Shown here in pieces: positions 34,762 through 42,976 of a DNA stretch of 64,000 nt. The notes under the pieces are model-generated. The model did no database searches and was not told the DNA's origin. It saw nothing but the letters and a program-made list of their open reading frames with translations. Origin of the DNA: Streptomyces roseirectus. Lineage in GTDB: Bacteria; Actinomycetota; Actinomycetes; Streptomycetales; Streptomycetaceae. The position numbers and the translations under genes were made by a program. The stretch spans positions 8,172,001-8,236,000 of the forward strand of contig NZ_CP060828.1 in the NCBI RefSeq assembly GCF_014489635.1. Reading direction: 5' to 3'. The stretch's first letter is position 1; the number at the start of each line of letters is the position of its first letter.

Positions 34762-35618
34762 GCCGGGTCGGTGTGGTGGGCGCGGGTGTCATGGGCGGCG
34801 GGGTCGCCCAGAACCTGGCGACCGCCGGGCACGAAGTCGTTCTGATCGACGTGAGCAAGGAGGTACTGGACCGCTGCGCCGAGCGGATCCGCAACGACCT
34901 GCGCTTCAGCCGGCTGCTCCCCGGGGCGGCCCCGACGGCCGTGGACGCCGCCCGCGCGCAGGAGGCGATCACCTTCACCACCGACTACGGGGCCCTGGCC
35001 GACGCCGACTTCGTGGTCGAGAACATCACCGAACGCTGGGACCTCAAGGCGCGGGTGTACCCGGTGCTCGACGACGTGTGCCCCGAACGCACCGTGTTCG
35101 CGGCCAACACCTCCGCCATCCCCATCACCCGGATCGCCTCGCTGACCCGGCGCCCCGCCAACGTGCTGGGCATCCACTTCATGAACCCGGTGCCCCGCAA
35201 ACCCGTCGTCGAGCTGATCCCCGGCCACCACACCTCGCCGCAGGCCGTCGGCACGGCCCAGGAACTCCTGGCGAGCATGGGCAAGACGGGCATCGTGGTG
35301 AACGATTCCCCGGGGTTCGTCTCCAACCGGGTCCTGATGCTCACCATCAACGAGGCGGCGTTCCTCGTCCACGAGAACGTGGCCACCCCCGAGGACGTCG
35401 ACAAGGTCTTCACCTCCTGCTTCGGCCACCCCATGGGCCCGCTGGCCACCGCGGACCTGATCGGCCTCGACACGATCCTGTACAGCATCGAAGTCCTCCA
35501 CGAGAGCTTCGCCGACAGCAAGTACCGACCGTGCCCCCTGCTCAAGAAGATGGTCGACGCCGGACTCCACGGCCGTAAGACCCAGCAGGGGTTCTTCTCC
35601 TACGCCTTGGAGGTCTGA
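34758..35618 (+). CDS. 3-hydroxyacyl-CoA dehydrogenase-like, glyceryl-ACP oxidising (FkbK/ZmaG type)
   Basis: A 286-residue NAD-dependent dehydrogenase. The Rossmann motif GVVGAGVMGGGVAQNLA opens the protein; catalytic-region motifs are IHFMNPVPRKPVVELI, NDSPGFVSNRVLM and FGHPMGPLATADLIGLD. In FkbK/ZmaG-type pathways this enzyme oxidises glyceryl-ACP. The GTG at 34758 overlaps the PKS stop (GTGA). It is followed directly by an ACP, an acyl-CoA dehydrogenase and an FkbH-like gene, the conserved extender-unit set. The C-terminus is normal for the family. Confidence 0.9.
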   Translation: MSRVGVVGAGVMGGGVAQNLATAGHEVVLIDVSKEVLDRCAERIRNDLRFSRLLPGAAPTAVDAARAQEAITFTTDYGALADADFVVENITERWDLKARVYPVLDDVCPERTVFAANTSAIPITRIASLTRRPANVLGIHFMNPVPRKPVVELIPGHHTSPQAVGTAQELLASMGKTGIVVNDSPGFVSNRVLMLTINEAAFLVHENVATPEDVDKVFTSCFGHPMGPLATADLIGLDTILYSIEVLHESFADSKYRPCPLLKKMVDAGLHGRKTQQGFFSYALEV

Positions 35619-35619
35619 C

Positions 35620-35874
35620 ATGACGGCAGCGGTGGGACCGGAGATAGCGAAGTTCCTGGCCGGCAGCTTCCCGAACCTGGACATCGGTGACGACGACGAC
35701 CTCTTCGACGGGGGCATCGCGAACTCGCTGTTCACCATCCAGCTCATCATGTTCGTCGAGAAGCGCTTCGCGGTGCAGATCCCCAACGAGGATCTGGAAC
35801 TGGACAACTTCCGGACCGTCACGGCCATGACCAAACTGGTCGAACGGCTGACACAGGCGCGCTCGGATGTCTGA
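35620..35874 (+). CDS. Stand-alone acyl carrier protein for extender unit (FkbJ/ZmaD type)
   Basis: An 84-residue acidic ACP. The phosphopantetheine attachment is Ser36 in GGIANSLFTIQL, with an unusual run DDDD just before it. Helices are of ordinary ACP size and no other domain is present. It starts one nucleotide after the previous stop and overlaps the next gene by 8 nt. In the family pathway it carries the glyceryl unit made by FkbH while the two dehydrogenases oxidise it to hydroxymalonyl-ACP. Confidence 0.9.
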   Translation: MTAAVGPEIAKFLAGSFPNLDIGDDDDLFDGGIANSLFTIQLIMFVEKRFAVQIPNEDLELDNFRTVTAMTKLVERLTQARSDV

Positions 35875-36994
35875 CCGCCCCCACGGCAGGGAGGAGTTCC
35901 GGGCCGCCGTCGACGCCGAGATAGCCCCCCGCGCGGCCCGGTTCGACCGCGACCAGTCCATCCCCGGCGACGTCCTGCGGCGCATGGGCGAGCTGGGCTG
36001 GTGGGGGGCCATCCTCCCGCCCGAGACCGGCGGCGCCGGTATGGACATGGTGACCCTGGGGGAGCTGCACGAGGAGGTCGGCCGGGGCTGCTCCTCCGTC
36101 CGCAGCCTCCTCACCGTCCACTCGATGGTGTCCTACGCGGTCTCCCGCTGGGGCAGCGACGAGCAGCGGGCCCGCTGGCTGCCCCGGCTGGCGCGCGGCG
36201 AGACCATCGGCGCCTTCTGCCTCACCGAACAGCGGGCGGGCAGCGACGTCGCGAACATCGCCGCCACCGCCGTCCGCCAGGACGACGGGAGCTATGTCCT
36301 CGACGGCGGCAAACGCTGGACGACCGGCGGGCAGATCGCCGGCCTCCTGCTGGTGTTCGCCCGCACCGGACGCGGCATCTCCGCCTTCCTCGTCGAACGC
36401 GACACCCCGGGCGTCGAGGTCCGGCCCGTCCACGACATGCTGGGCACCCGGGGCAGCATGCTCGCCGAGATCGATTTCCGGGACTGCCGTCTTGGCCCCG
36501 GCGCCCTCCTCGGCCCCGACGGCTTCGCGCTCGCCACGGTCGTCACCGGCGTCCTCGACATCGGCAGGTACAGCGTCGCCTGCGGCTGCGTCGGCATCCT
36601 CCAGGCGTGCCTGGAGGCCGGCGCCCGCTTCACCGCCGAGAAGGGCACCCGCACCCAGCCGCTCAGCGAACACCAGCTGATCCGGCAGATGCTCACCCAG
36701 ACCGTCACCGACGTCACCGCCGCCCGGCTGCTGTGCCGGCAGGCCGGCGAACTGAAGGACCGGCAGGACCCGCAGACCATCATGGCCACCTGGATCGCCA
36801 AGTACTTCGCCTCGACCGCCGCAGCCCGCGCCGCGAGCGACGCCGTACAGATCCACGGGGCCGCCGGCTGCGCACCGGACCACCCCGCGCAGCGCTACTA
36901 CCGCGACGCCAAGGTCATGGAAATCATCGAGGGCAGCACCCAGATCCAGCAGATCAAGATCGCAGAGGAGGCGTACAGGTGGACAGCCAGGTAA
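35867..36994 (+). CDS. Acyl-CoA/ACP dehydrogenase (FkbI/ZmaE type)
   Basis: A 375-residue FAD-dependent acyl-CoA dehydrogenase. Visible features are the FAD/substrate segment CLTEQRAGSDVANIAATA, WTTGGQIAGLLLVFARTG and a C-terminal QIHGAAGCAPDHPAQRYYRD ending in MEIIEGSTQIQ, whose Glu aligns with the catalytic base of the superfamily. In extender-unit pathways this protein works with the FkbK-type enzyme to oxidise glyceryl-ACP to the hydroxymalonyl level. It overlaps the ACP by 8 nt and the FkbH-like gene by 16 nt. Confidence 0.9.
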   Translation: MSDRPHGREEFRAAVDAEIAPRAARFDRDQSIPGDVLRRMGELGWWGAILPPETGGAGMDMVTLGELHEEVGRGCSSVRSLLTVHSMVSYAVSRWGSDEQRARWLPRLARGETIGAFCLTEQRAGSDVANIAATAVRQDDGSYVLDGGKRWTTGGQIAGLLLVFARTGRGISAFLVERDTPGVEVRPVHDMLGTRGSMLAEIDFRDCRLGPGALLGPDGFALATVVTGVLDIGRYSVACGCVGILQACLEAGARFTAEKGTRTQPLSEHQLIRQMLTQTVTDVTAARLLCRQAGELKDRQDPQTIMATWIAKYFASTAAARAASDAVQIHGAAGCAPDHPAQRYYRDAKVMEIIEGSTQIQQIKIAEEAYRWTAR

Positions 36995-38079
36995 CCGCGC
37001 CGGCCGTCCCCGGAGGCCGGCGCGAGACCCCCCGGGACAAGCCGCGCCGGGGCCGGATCAAGTGCGTGGTGTGGGACTTGGACGAAACGCTCTGGGACGG
37101 CGTCCTCCTGGAGGACGGCGAGGTCACCCCGAGGCCGGCCGTCGTGGAACTCATCAAGGAACTCGACGCGCGCGGCATCCTCCAGTCCGTGGCCAGCAAG
37201 AACGACCACGACGCGGCGGCCGAACAACTGGAGGCGTTCGGACTCGCCGAGTACTTCCTGCACCCCCGCATCGGCTGGGGCCCCAAGTCCGACTCCGTCG
37301 CCGACATCGCCGCCGCCCTCAACATCGGCGTCGACTCCCTCGCCTTCGTCGACGACCAGGAGTTCGAACTGGCCGAGGTCGCCTTCCACCACCCCCAGGT
37401 GCTGTGCGTCGCCGCCGCCGAGATCGCCCAGGCCGTCACCGGATGGGAGGAGTTCCGGCCGAGGTTCATCACCGACGAGTCCCGCAACCGCCGCTCGATG
37501 TACCGCAGCGCCATCGAACGCGACCAGGCGGAGGAGGCCGCGAAGACGACCGGCGAGGACTTCCTCGCCACCCTCGGCATGGTCTTCACCATCAGCGAGG
37601 CCGCCGAGGAGGACCTGCGCCGGGCCGAGGAACTGACCGTGCGCACCAACCAGTTGAACTCCACCGGCCAGACCTATTCCTACGACGAACTGAAAGAGCT
37701 GTGCGACTCCCCGGACCACCTCCTGCTCGTCGCCGAACTGGAGGACCGCTTCGGGCTGTACGGGAAGATCGGCCTCGCCCTCGTCGAGACCGGCGGACCC
37801 GTCTGGACGCTGAAACTGCTGCTCATGTCCTGCCGGGTGATGTCACGCGGGGTCGGCGCGGTCCTCCTCAACCACGTCATGACCCTCGCCCGCGACAACG
37901 GCGCGAAACTGCGGGCGGAGTTCGTCGAGACCGGACGCAACCGCATGATGTTCGTGACCTACCGGTTCGCCGGCTTCAAGGAGGCCGGCACCAGCGGCGA
38001 CGCGACCCTCCTCGAAGCGGACCTGACCCGGGTCCAGCCGGCCCCCGACTACCTGGTGGTCACCCCGCCCCGCACCTGA
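36979..38079 (+). CDS. FkbH-like HAD-type glyceryl-S-ACP synthase
   Basis: A 366-residue FkbH-family protein that, in characterised relatives, dephosphorylates 1,3-bisphosphoglycerate and loads the glyceryl unit on an ACP. The HAD motif is VVWDLDETLWDGVLLEDG; a second motif VASKNDHDAAAEQL and the acid pair FVDDQEFELAEV follow. The C-terminal half holds the FkbH/GNAT-like acyl-transfer region (RTNQLNSTGQTYS, LLMSCRVMSRGVGAVLL). The GTG at 36979 follows AGAGGAGG within the end of the previous gene. It completes the four-gene cassette; no O-methyltransferase gene is adjacent. Confidence 0.92.
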   Translation: MDSQVTAPAVPGGRRETPRDKPRRGRIKCVVWDLDETLWDGVLLEDGEVTPRPAVVELIKELDARGILQSVASKNDHDAAAEQLEAFGLAEYFLHPRIGWGPKSDSVADIAAALNIGVDSLAFVDDQEFELAEVAFHHPQVLCVAAAEIAQAVTGWEEFRPRFITDESRNRRSMYRSAIERDQAEEAAKTTGEDFLATLGMVFTISEAAEEDLRRAEELTVRTNQLNSTGQTYSYDELKELCDSPDHLLLVAELEDRFGLYGKIGLALVETGGPVWTLKLLLMSCRVMSRGVGAVLLNHVMTLARDNGAKLRAEFVETGRNRMMFVTYRFAGFKEAGTSGDATLLEADLTRVQPAPDYLVVTPPRT

Positions 38080-38121
38080 CGGCCCGCCACCCACCCCCGC
38101 GCAGAACGGATCGAGAACCTG

Positions 38122-38823
38122 ATGGCAACCTTCGTACTGGTCCACGGCGCCTGGAGCGGTGCCCACGACTTCCGCAAGGTCCGCGGCCCGCTGCGCGCGG
38201 CCGGCCACGACGTCTACACGCCGAGCCTGACCGGCGTCGGGGAGCGGGTGCATCTCGCGAGCCCGCAGGTCGGCCTCACCACGCACATCGCCGACGTCGT
38301 GAACTGCGTCCGCTACGAGGACCTGGACGAGATCGTCCTGCTCGGCTTCTCCTACGGCGGCTGCGTCATCACCGGCGCCCTCGAATACATCGCCGACCGC
38401 GTCCGCCACCTCGTCTACCTCGACGCCTTCGTGCCTGACGACGGCGAGGCCGCGGGCCTGCCCGGCGGGGCGAGCGCCCCGCGCGTCACCGGCCTCGGTG
38501 ACCCCTGGCTGCTGCCCGCCCCGATCCGCGAGTTCGACGACCCCGAGACCGGCGCGTGGATCACCGCACGGCGTACCCCGCAGCCGCTGGGCACCTTCAC
38601 CGAACCCGTCCGGCTGACCCGCCCGCTGGAGGACTACCCGTTCACCCGGACCTTCATCAAGGCCACCGGCGAACCCCGGCCCGAGCCCCCCGGCCCCTTC
38701 TGGACCGCCGCCGACCGGGTCTCGAAGTCCCCGGCCTGGCGCTACCGGGAGATCGCCACCAACCACATGATCCCCAGCAACAGGCCCGAGGAACTGGCGG
38801 AACTGCTGCTCGAACTCGTCTGA
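38122..38823 (+). CDS. Alpha/beta hydrolase of the hydroxynitrile-lyase/esterase group
   Basis: A 233-residue alpha/beta hydrolase. FVLVHGAWSGAHDF forms the oxyanion region, LLGFSYGGCVI is the nucleophile elbow (Ser in GFSYGG), and the catalytic His is probably in ATNHMIPSNRPEEL at the C-terminus. THIADVV and DLDEIVLL are typical of the plant hydroxynitrile lyase/bacterial EstC-like group. The gene lies 42 nt after the FkbH-like gene, in the same direction. In the absence of a thioesterase domain on the PKS it is a candidate for chain release, which is inference. Confidence 0.85.
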   Translation: MATFVLVHGAWSGAHDFRKVRGPLRAAGHDVYTPSLTGVGERVHLASPQVGLTTHIADVVNCVRYEDLDEIVLLGFSYGGCVITGALEYIADRVRHLVYLDAFVPDDGEAAGLPGGASAPRVTGLGDPWLLPAPIREFDDPETGAWITARRTPQPLGTFTEPVRLTRPLEDYPFTRTFIKATGEPRPEPPGPFWTAADRVSKSPAWRYREIATNHMIPSNRPEELAELLLELV

Positions 38824-38841
38824 CCGGCCGAGGAGACGAAG

Positions 38842-39705
38842 ATGACCACCAAGCCGTGGGTGTGCGAGACGTGCGGGAACCACACGTACACCGAGGAGGC
38901 CGCGCCGCCCGACGAGTGCGTGATCTGCGAGGACGACCGCCAGTGGGTCCCCGCCGGCGGCCAGCGCTGGACCACCCTCGACGCGATGGCGGACGGCGGC
39001 TACCGCTCCGTGGTGCGCGAGGTGGAACCCGGCCTCCTGGGCGTCGGCGCCGAACCGATGATCGGCATCGGCCAGCGCGGGCTGGTCCTGCGCACCGACG
39101 CGGGCAACGTCATGTGGGACCCGTCGCCCTACCTCGACGAGGCCGCCGTCGACGCCGTCCGGCAGGCCGGCGGGCTGAGCGTCGTCACCGCGAGCCACCC
39201 GCACTTCTACGGGGCGATCGTCGAGTGGGCCCGCCTCTTCGACGCGCGGATCCTGCTGCCCGAGGTCGACCTGCACTGGCTCTCCCGCCCCGCCTCGGCC
39301 GAACCCCTCGTCAGCCCCTGGGCGGACAAGGTCCCGCTGGCCGACGGCGTGACCCTCGTCCAGTGCGGCGGCCACTTCCCCGGCAGCGCCGTCCTCCACT
39401 GGGCCCAGGGCGCGGACGGCCTCGGGGTCCTGCTGACCGGCGACACCATCAACATCTCCCCCGGCGAGGACCGGGTCGCCTTCCTCTACAGCGCCCCCAA
39501 CCGCCTCCCGCTGCCCGAGCGCGGCGTGCACGGCGTCATCGAGGCCGTGCAGCCGTATTCCTACGACCGGATGTACGCCCACTGGTGGGCTCCGGCGATC
39601 CGCCGGGACGCGCAGCGGATCCTCAAGGAATCGACCGACCACTATCTGAAGTTCGTTCGCGGTGACGCGCCGGAATGGCTCACCGAGGGGCACCATCACC
39701 ACTGA
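38842..39705 (+). CDS. Zinc-ribbon metallo-beta-lactamase fold hydrolase
   Basis: A 287-residue protein with two parts. Residues 8-29 form a zinc ribbon or rubredoxin-like knuckle (Cys8, Cys11, Cys26, Cys29 in CETCG and CVIC). The rest is an MBL fold: VTASHPHFYGAIVEW (HxH with the usual Asp missing), CGGHFPGSAVLHW and LLTGDTINISP. The altered HxHxDH motif implies an unusual metal site. The protein ends naturally in HHHH. It is the last gene of the operon, 18 nt after the hydrolase, and is followed by a strong hairpin. Function in the pathway is unknown; thioesterase or resistance roles are possible. Confidence 0.82.
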   Translation: MTTKPWVCETCGNHTYTEEAAPPDECVICEDDRQWVPAGGQRWTTLDAMADGGYRSVVREVEPGLLGVGAEPMIGIGQRGLVLRTDAGNVMWDPSPYLDEAAVDAVRQAGGLSVVTASHPHFYGAIVEWARLFDARILLPEVDLHWLSRPASAEPLVSPWADKVPLADGVTLVQCGGHFPGSAVLHWAQGADGLGVLLTGDTINISPGEDRVAFLYSAPNRLPLPERGVHGVIEAVQPYSYDRMYAHWWAPAIRRDAQRILKESTDHYLKFVRGDAPEWLTEGHHHH

Positions 39706-39722
39706 CGAGGGCCGGATTTCTT

Positions 39723-39756
39723 GACGCGGTCACGTCCCCGGGGGCGTGACCGCGTC
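39723..39756. terminator. Bidirectional terminator ending the biosynthetic operon
   Basis: GACGCGGTCACG (39723-39734) pairs perfectly with CGTGACCGCGTC (39745-39756) around a 10-nt loop. It lies between the convergent MBL-fold and aminotransferase genes and marks the right edge of the operon. Confidence 0.85.
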
Positions 39757-39761
39757 GAGGG

Positions 39762-40940
39762 TTACGCGCTCGTCAGATTGGCGAGTCGGTTCACGGCCTC
39801 CGTCAGGACGTCGGTCCGCTTGCAGAACGCGAACCGGACCAGGCTCCGGGCCTCGGCGTCGGGGGACTGGTAGAAGACCTGGTTGGGGATGGCCGCCACC
39901 GCGCACCGGCGGGGCAGATTCCGGCAGAACTCCAGGCCGTCCGCGCCGTTCGTATCGCCGAGGCCCTGGATGCTGGTGGTGACGAAGTACGTGCCGTCCG
40001 GCGGGTAGACCGTGAAACCGGCCGAACGCAGCCCGTCGGACAGCAGGTCCCGCTTGTGCCTCAACTCCCGCCGCAGGCCGTCGAAGTAGTCGTCGGGCAG
40101 CCGAAGCGCCTCGGCGATCGCGTACTGGAACGGCCCGCTGGACACATAGGTCAGGAATTGCTTCGCCGTCAGGACCGCCGAGACCAGGTCGGCGGGACCG
40201 GTGACCCAGCCGACCTTCCAGCCCGTGAAGGAGAACGTCTTGCCGCCCGAGCTGATGGTGAGCGTCCGCTCCCGCATCCCCGGCAGCGTGGACACCGGGA
40301 CGTGCTCCACGTCGTACACGAGGTGTTCGTACACCTCGTCGGAGATCACCAGCAGATCCCGCTCCACCGCGAGATCCGCGACGAAGGCCAGCTCCTCCCG
40401 GGTGAGGACCGCCCCGGTCGGATTGTGCGGCGAGTTGAGCAGCAGGATCCGCGTCCGCGGGGTGACCGCCGCCCGCAGCGCCTCCAGATCGGGACGGAAG
40501 CCCGGTGGACGCAGAGGGACCGCGACGTGCCTGCCGCCCGCCATCGCCACGCACGCCGCGTACGTGTCGTAGGTCGGCTCGAAGGCGATCACCTCGTCAC
40601 CGGGCTCGATCAGCGCGAGCAGCGCCGCGGCGATCGCCTCCGTCGCGCCGGCCGTGACCAGCACTTCGGCGCCCGGGTCCAGGGTGATCCCGTAGAACCG
40701 CTTCTGATGCTGCGCCACCGCCTCCCGCAGCTCGGGGATCCCCCGGCCCGGCGGGTACTGGTTCCCCCGGCCGGCCAGGACGGCGTCGGCGGCGGCGCGG
40801 GCGATCTCGGCGGGGCCGTCCGTGTCGGGGAATCCCTGGCCGAGGTTGATCGAACCGGTTTCGGCGGCGAGGCCGGACATCTCGGCGAAGATCGACGTAC
40901 CGGCGTTGGCGAGGCGGCTGTTGACGTGGGTGAGGGGCAT
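39762..40940 (-). CDS. PLP-dependent class I/II aminotransferase
   Basis: A 392-residue fold-type I aminotransferase. The motifs are NLGQGFPDTDGP, QYPPGRGIPELREAV, VTAGATEAIAAALLALI, NSPHNPTGAVLTREEL, SDEVYEHLVYD and the PLP lysine in SSGGKTFSFTGWKVGW. The sequence resembles methionine/kynurenine-type and N-succinyldiaminopimelate aminotransferases. The ATG at 40940 has GGAAGGAAAC about 10 nt upstream. It converges on the biosynthetic operon across a shared terminator, so it is not in that transcript; a link to the pathway would be speculative. Confidence 0.93.
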   Translation of the reverse strand: MPLTHVNSRLANAGTSIFAEMSGLAAETGSINLGQGFPDTDGPAEIARAAADAVLAGRGNQYPPGRGIPELREAVAQHQKRFYGITLDPGAEVLVTAGATEAIAAALLALIEPGDEVIAFEPTYDTYAACVAMAGGRHVAVPLRPPGFRPDLEALRAAVTPRTRILLLNSPHNPTGAVLTREELAFVADLAVERDLLVISDEVYEHLVYDVEHVPVSTLPGMRERTLTISSGGKTFSFTGWKVGWVTGPADLVSAVLTAKQFLTYVSSGPFQYAIAEALRLPDDYFDGLRRELRHKRDLLSDGLRSAGFTVYPPDGTYFVTTSIQGLGDTNGADGLEFCRNLPRRCAVAAIPNQVFYQSPDAEARSLVRFAFCKRTDVLTEAVNRLANLTSA

Positions 40941-40975
40941 GGACGCGTCGTTTCCTTCCGTGCGGTGGTGTCTGC

Positions 40976-42781
40976 TCAGCGGCGGTGGATCACGTACAGC
41001 TTGCCGCCGTGGTAGGCCGCGCCACCGGCGTCCAGGGCGGGCAGGCCCTCCTCGCCGGCGGGCGCGTCGATGCCGCCCCAGCCGCCGGCCTCGGTGCGGG
41101 CGCCGAGGCGCAGTCTGCCGTCGGCGCCGCGCGCCAGGAGGAGCGGGCCGAGGTCGGGGTGAGCGACGAGGGTGGGGCTGCGCTGGGTGAGGAGGTCGTG
41201 CGCGGGGGCGTGGGTCTGCCAGGCGGCCGGGTTCGTGGGCGCGCTGCTGTAGCTGACGTGGACCTTGTCGTCGAGGCCGCGGTGGGCGATCCACAGGGCG
41301 GTGCCGGCGGCGGTGTCCGTGGCTGTGTCCGTGGAGACGAGCGCGGGGGCGCTGTCGCTCGCGGAGTCGTCGAAGCGGTGGGTGAAGTCGCTCGTGTGGT
41401 CCTTGTCGAGGCGGTCGACGTGCGTCCGTCCGCCGTGGTCGCGGTGGGCGATCCACAGGTGGCCGTCGTGCGAGGCGATGTCCGGCGACACCGGGCTGTC
41501 CCAGCCGTCCATCCGTACCTCCCGGGTCCACGCCGAGCCGTCGAAACGGCTCCACAGGACCTCGCCGTCCGGCGTCGTGTGGAAGGCGTACAGCAGGTCC
41601 TCGTGGACGGTGAGCGCCACGCGTTGCCGGCTTCCCGAGCGGCCGACCGGCACGGGGGTGCGCCACACGCCGGCGCGCAGCCGGCTCCACATCAGCCGGT
41701 GGTCGCCGGGGCGGGCGAAGACGAGGTGCAGGTCGCCCCGGTACGAGGCCAGGGAAGGGGCGGTGACGCTCGGCAGGCCCAGGGGGACGGGGGCGCTCCA
41801 TCCTCCGTCGGCTCGGTAGGTGGCGTATTCCAGGTCGCCCGAGGGGGAGGGGGGCCGCTCCCCGGTGTACCTGAGCCGTGGCGCCGGGTTCTTGAGATCA
41901 AGCGCCAGGTCGCGTCGGTGGTGGTGCACGGTGGTGGCGGCGCGGGGGAAGACGAAGCGCAGGGGGATCTCCGGGGGGTCGTCGGCGCAGATGGCCCTGA
42001 GCAGGACGAACAGCTTCATGACCGCCCAGGCGATGCCGACGTGGACCTGTCCGGGGGCGAGGTCGCCGGGGGCCAGGTCGGCGACCGCCGCGTCACAGGC
42101 ACGGGTGAGGTCGTCGAGCGCGCGGATGAGGTCGGTGTTCTGTTCCGTTCGGCTGTGGGTGGTGAAGGAGACGTGGGTGGAGGCGGGAGCGTCGAAGAGG
42201 AGTGTGGAAGAGGGGTCATGACCGGCATGAAAGTCGACAAGTTCCCATGTCGCCCGGAACGACCCCCCTTCGGCCCCGCCACCGTGGGACACCCCGGCGA
42301 ACCCGACGACCCCGAACCCCGCCCCCCGCACCCCGGCGACGAACTCCTCCGACCACAGGGGCTCACCCTCCGCCAGGGCCTCCGTGCTGAGGAAGGAAAC
42401 ATTCGCGCAGACGACCGCCTCCTCAGCCACCTCCCGCGCACAGGCCCGCAACTCCGCGAGACCGTACCCGGACGTCACCGGAAGCTCCGCCAGCTCCACC
42501 GGCACAACACCGAGCCGATGACCACGCGCGGCGACGGCCTCACGATAGACCCGCCCCCAGTCACCTATCTCCTCCTCTGCCAGAACCCCCCGCAGAACAT
42601 CCAGCAGCAGCCCCTCCAGTTCCGTCGGCACCTCCCCGACCCGCAGCCGATCAGCCCCATGCAGCGCCGCCCCGACCAGCACGTTCCCGTGCCGACACCC
42701 CACCAGACCTCCCTCTCCGCCCAACACCCCCCGAAGCCGTCCCACCCGTTCCCCGGCCGTCGTTTCCCTGCTGTTGGACAT
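40976..42781 (-). CDS. Unknown protein with C-terminal beta-propeller-like region
   Basis: A 601-residue protein that I cannot name. The N-terminal ~320 residues are alpha/beta and include HGNVLVGAALHG, ELPVTSGYGLAELRACARE and VGIAWAVMKLFVLLRAI. The C-terminal ~270 residues are a series of repeats with Trp and Asp/His (LMWSRLRAGVWRTPVPVG, VLWSRFDGSAWTREV, HLWIAHRDHGGRTHV, ALWIAHRGLDDKVHV), the pattern of a PLL/lectin-like or sialidase-like beta-propeller. No signal peptide is seen. The ATG at 42781 follows GGGGAG. It lies 35 nt upstream of the aminotransferase on the same strand and may be co-transcribed. Confidence 0.75.
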   Translation of the reverse strand: MSNSRETTAGERVGRLRGVLGGEGGLVGCRHGNVLVGAALHGADRLRVGEVPTELEGLLLDVLRGVLAEEEIGDWGRVYREAVAARGHRLGVVPVELAELPVTSGYGLAELRACAREVAEEAVVCANVSFLSTEALAEGEPLWSEEFVAGVRGAGFGVVGFAGVSHGGGAEGGSFRATWELVDFHAGHDPSSTLLFDAPASTHVSFTTHSRTEQNTDLIRALDDLTRACDAAVADLAPGDLAPGQVHVGIAWAVMKLFVLLRAICADDPPEIPLRFVFPRAATTVHHHRRDLALDLKNPAPRLRYTGERPPSPSGDLEYATYRADGGWSAPVPLGLPSVTAPSLASYRGDLHLVFARPGDHRLMWSRLRAGVWRTPVPVGRSGSRQRVALTVHEDLLYAFHTTPDGEVLWSRFDGSAWTREVRMDGWDSPVSPDIASHDGHLWIAHRDHGGRTHVDRLDKDHTSDFTHRFDDSASDSAPALVSTDTATDTAAGTALWIAHRGLDDKVHVSYSSAPTNPAAWQTHAPAHDLLTQRSPTLVAHPDLGPLLLARGADGRLRLGARTEAGGWGGIDAPAGEEGLPALDAGGAAYHGGKLYVIHRR

Positions 42782-42933
42782 GCACTCCCCTTCTCCTCCG
42801 ACACCTCCACCCCTTCCACCGTCCCCAAGACCCTCCCCGCCCTCACCCCGAACCCGGCCAGTCCCTCCCAGTCCGTCAACTCCACGCCCGCACCCGGCCC
42901 CGGGGAGGGGGACGCCTGCCATAGGCGTTGACC

Positions 42934-42959
42934 GCCGCCGCCTCTTTCGAGGCGGCGGC
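42934..42959 (-). terminator. Hairpin terminator after acyl-CoA ligase gene
   Basis: GCCGCCGCCTC (42934-42944) pairs with GAGGCGGCGGC (42949-42959) around loop TTTC, just downstream of the minus-strand ligase stop codon. Confidence 0.7.
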
Positions 42960-42976
42960 CGGACTCGCGTCACTTC

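Noticed and set aside
39691..39705. HHHH at the end of the MBL-fold protein as an engineered tag or vector sequence
   Set aside because: Native intergenic sequence and a terminator follow directly, and no vector sequence is present.
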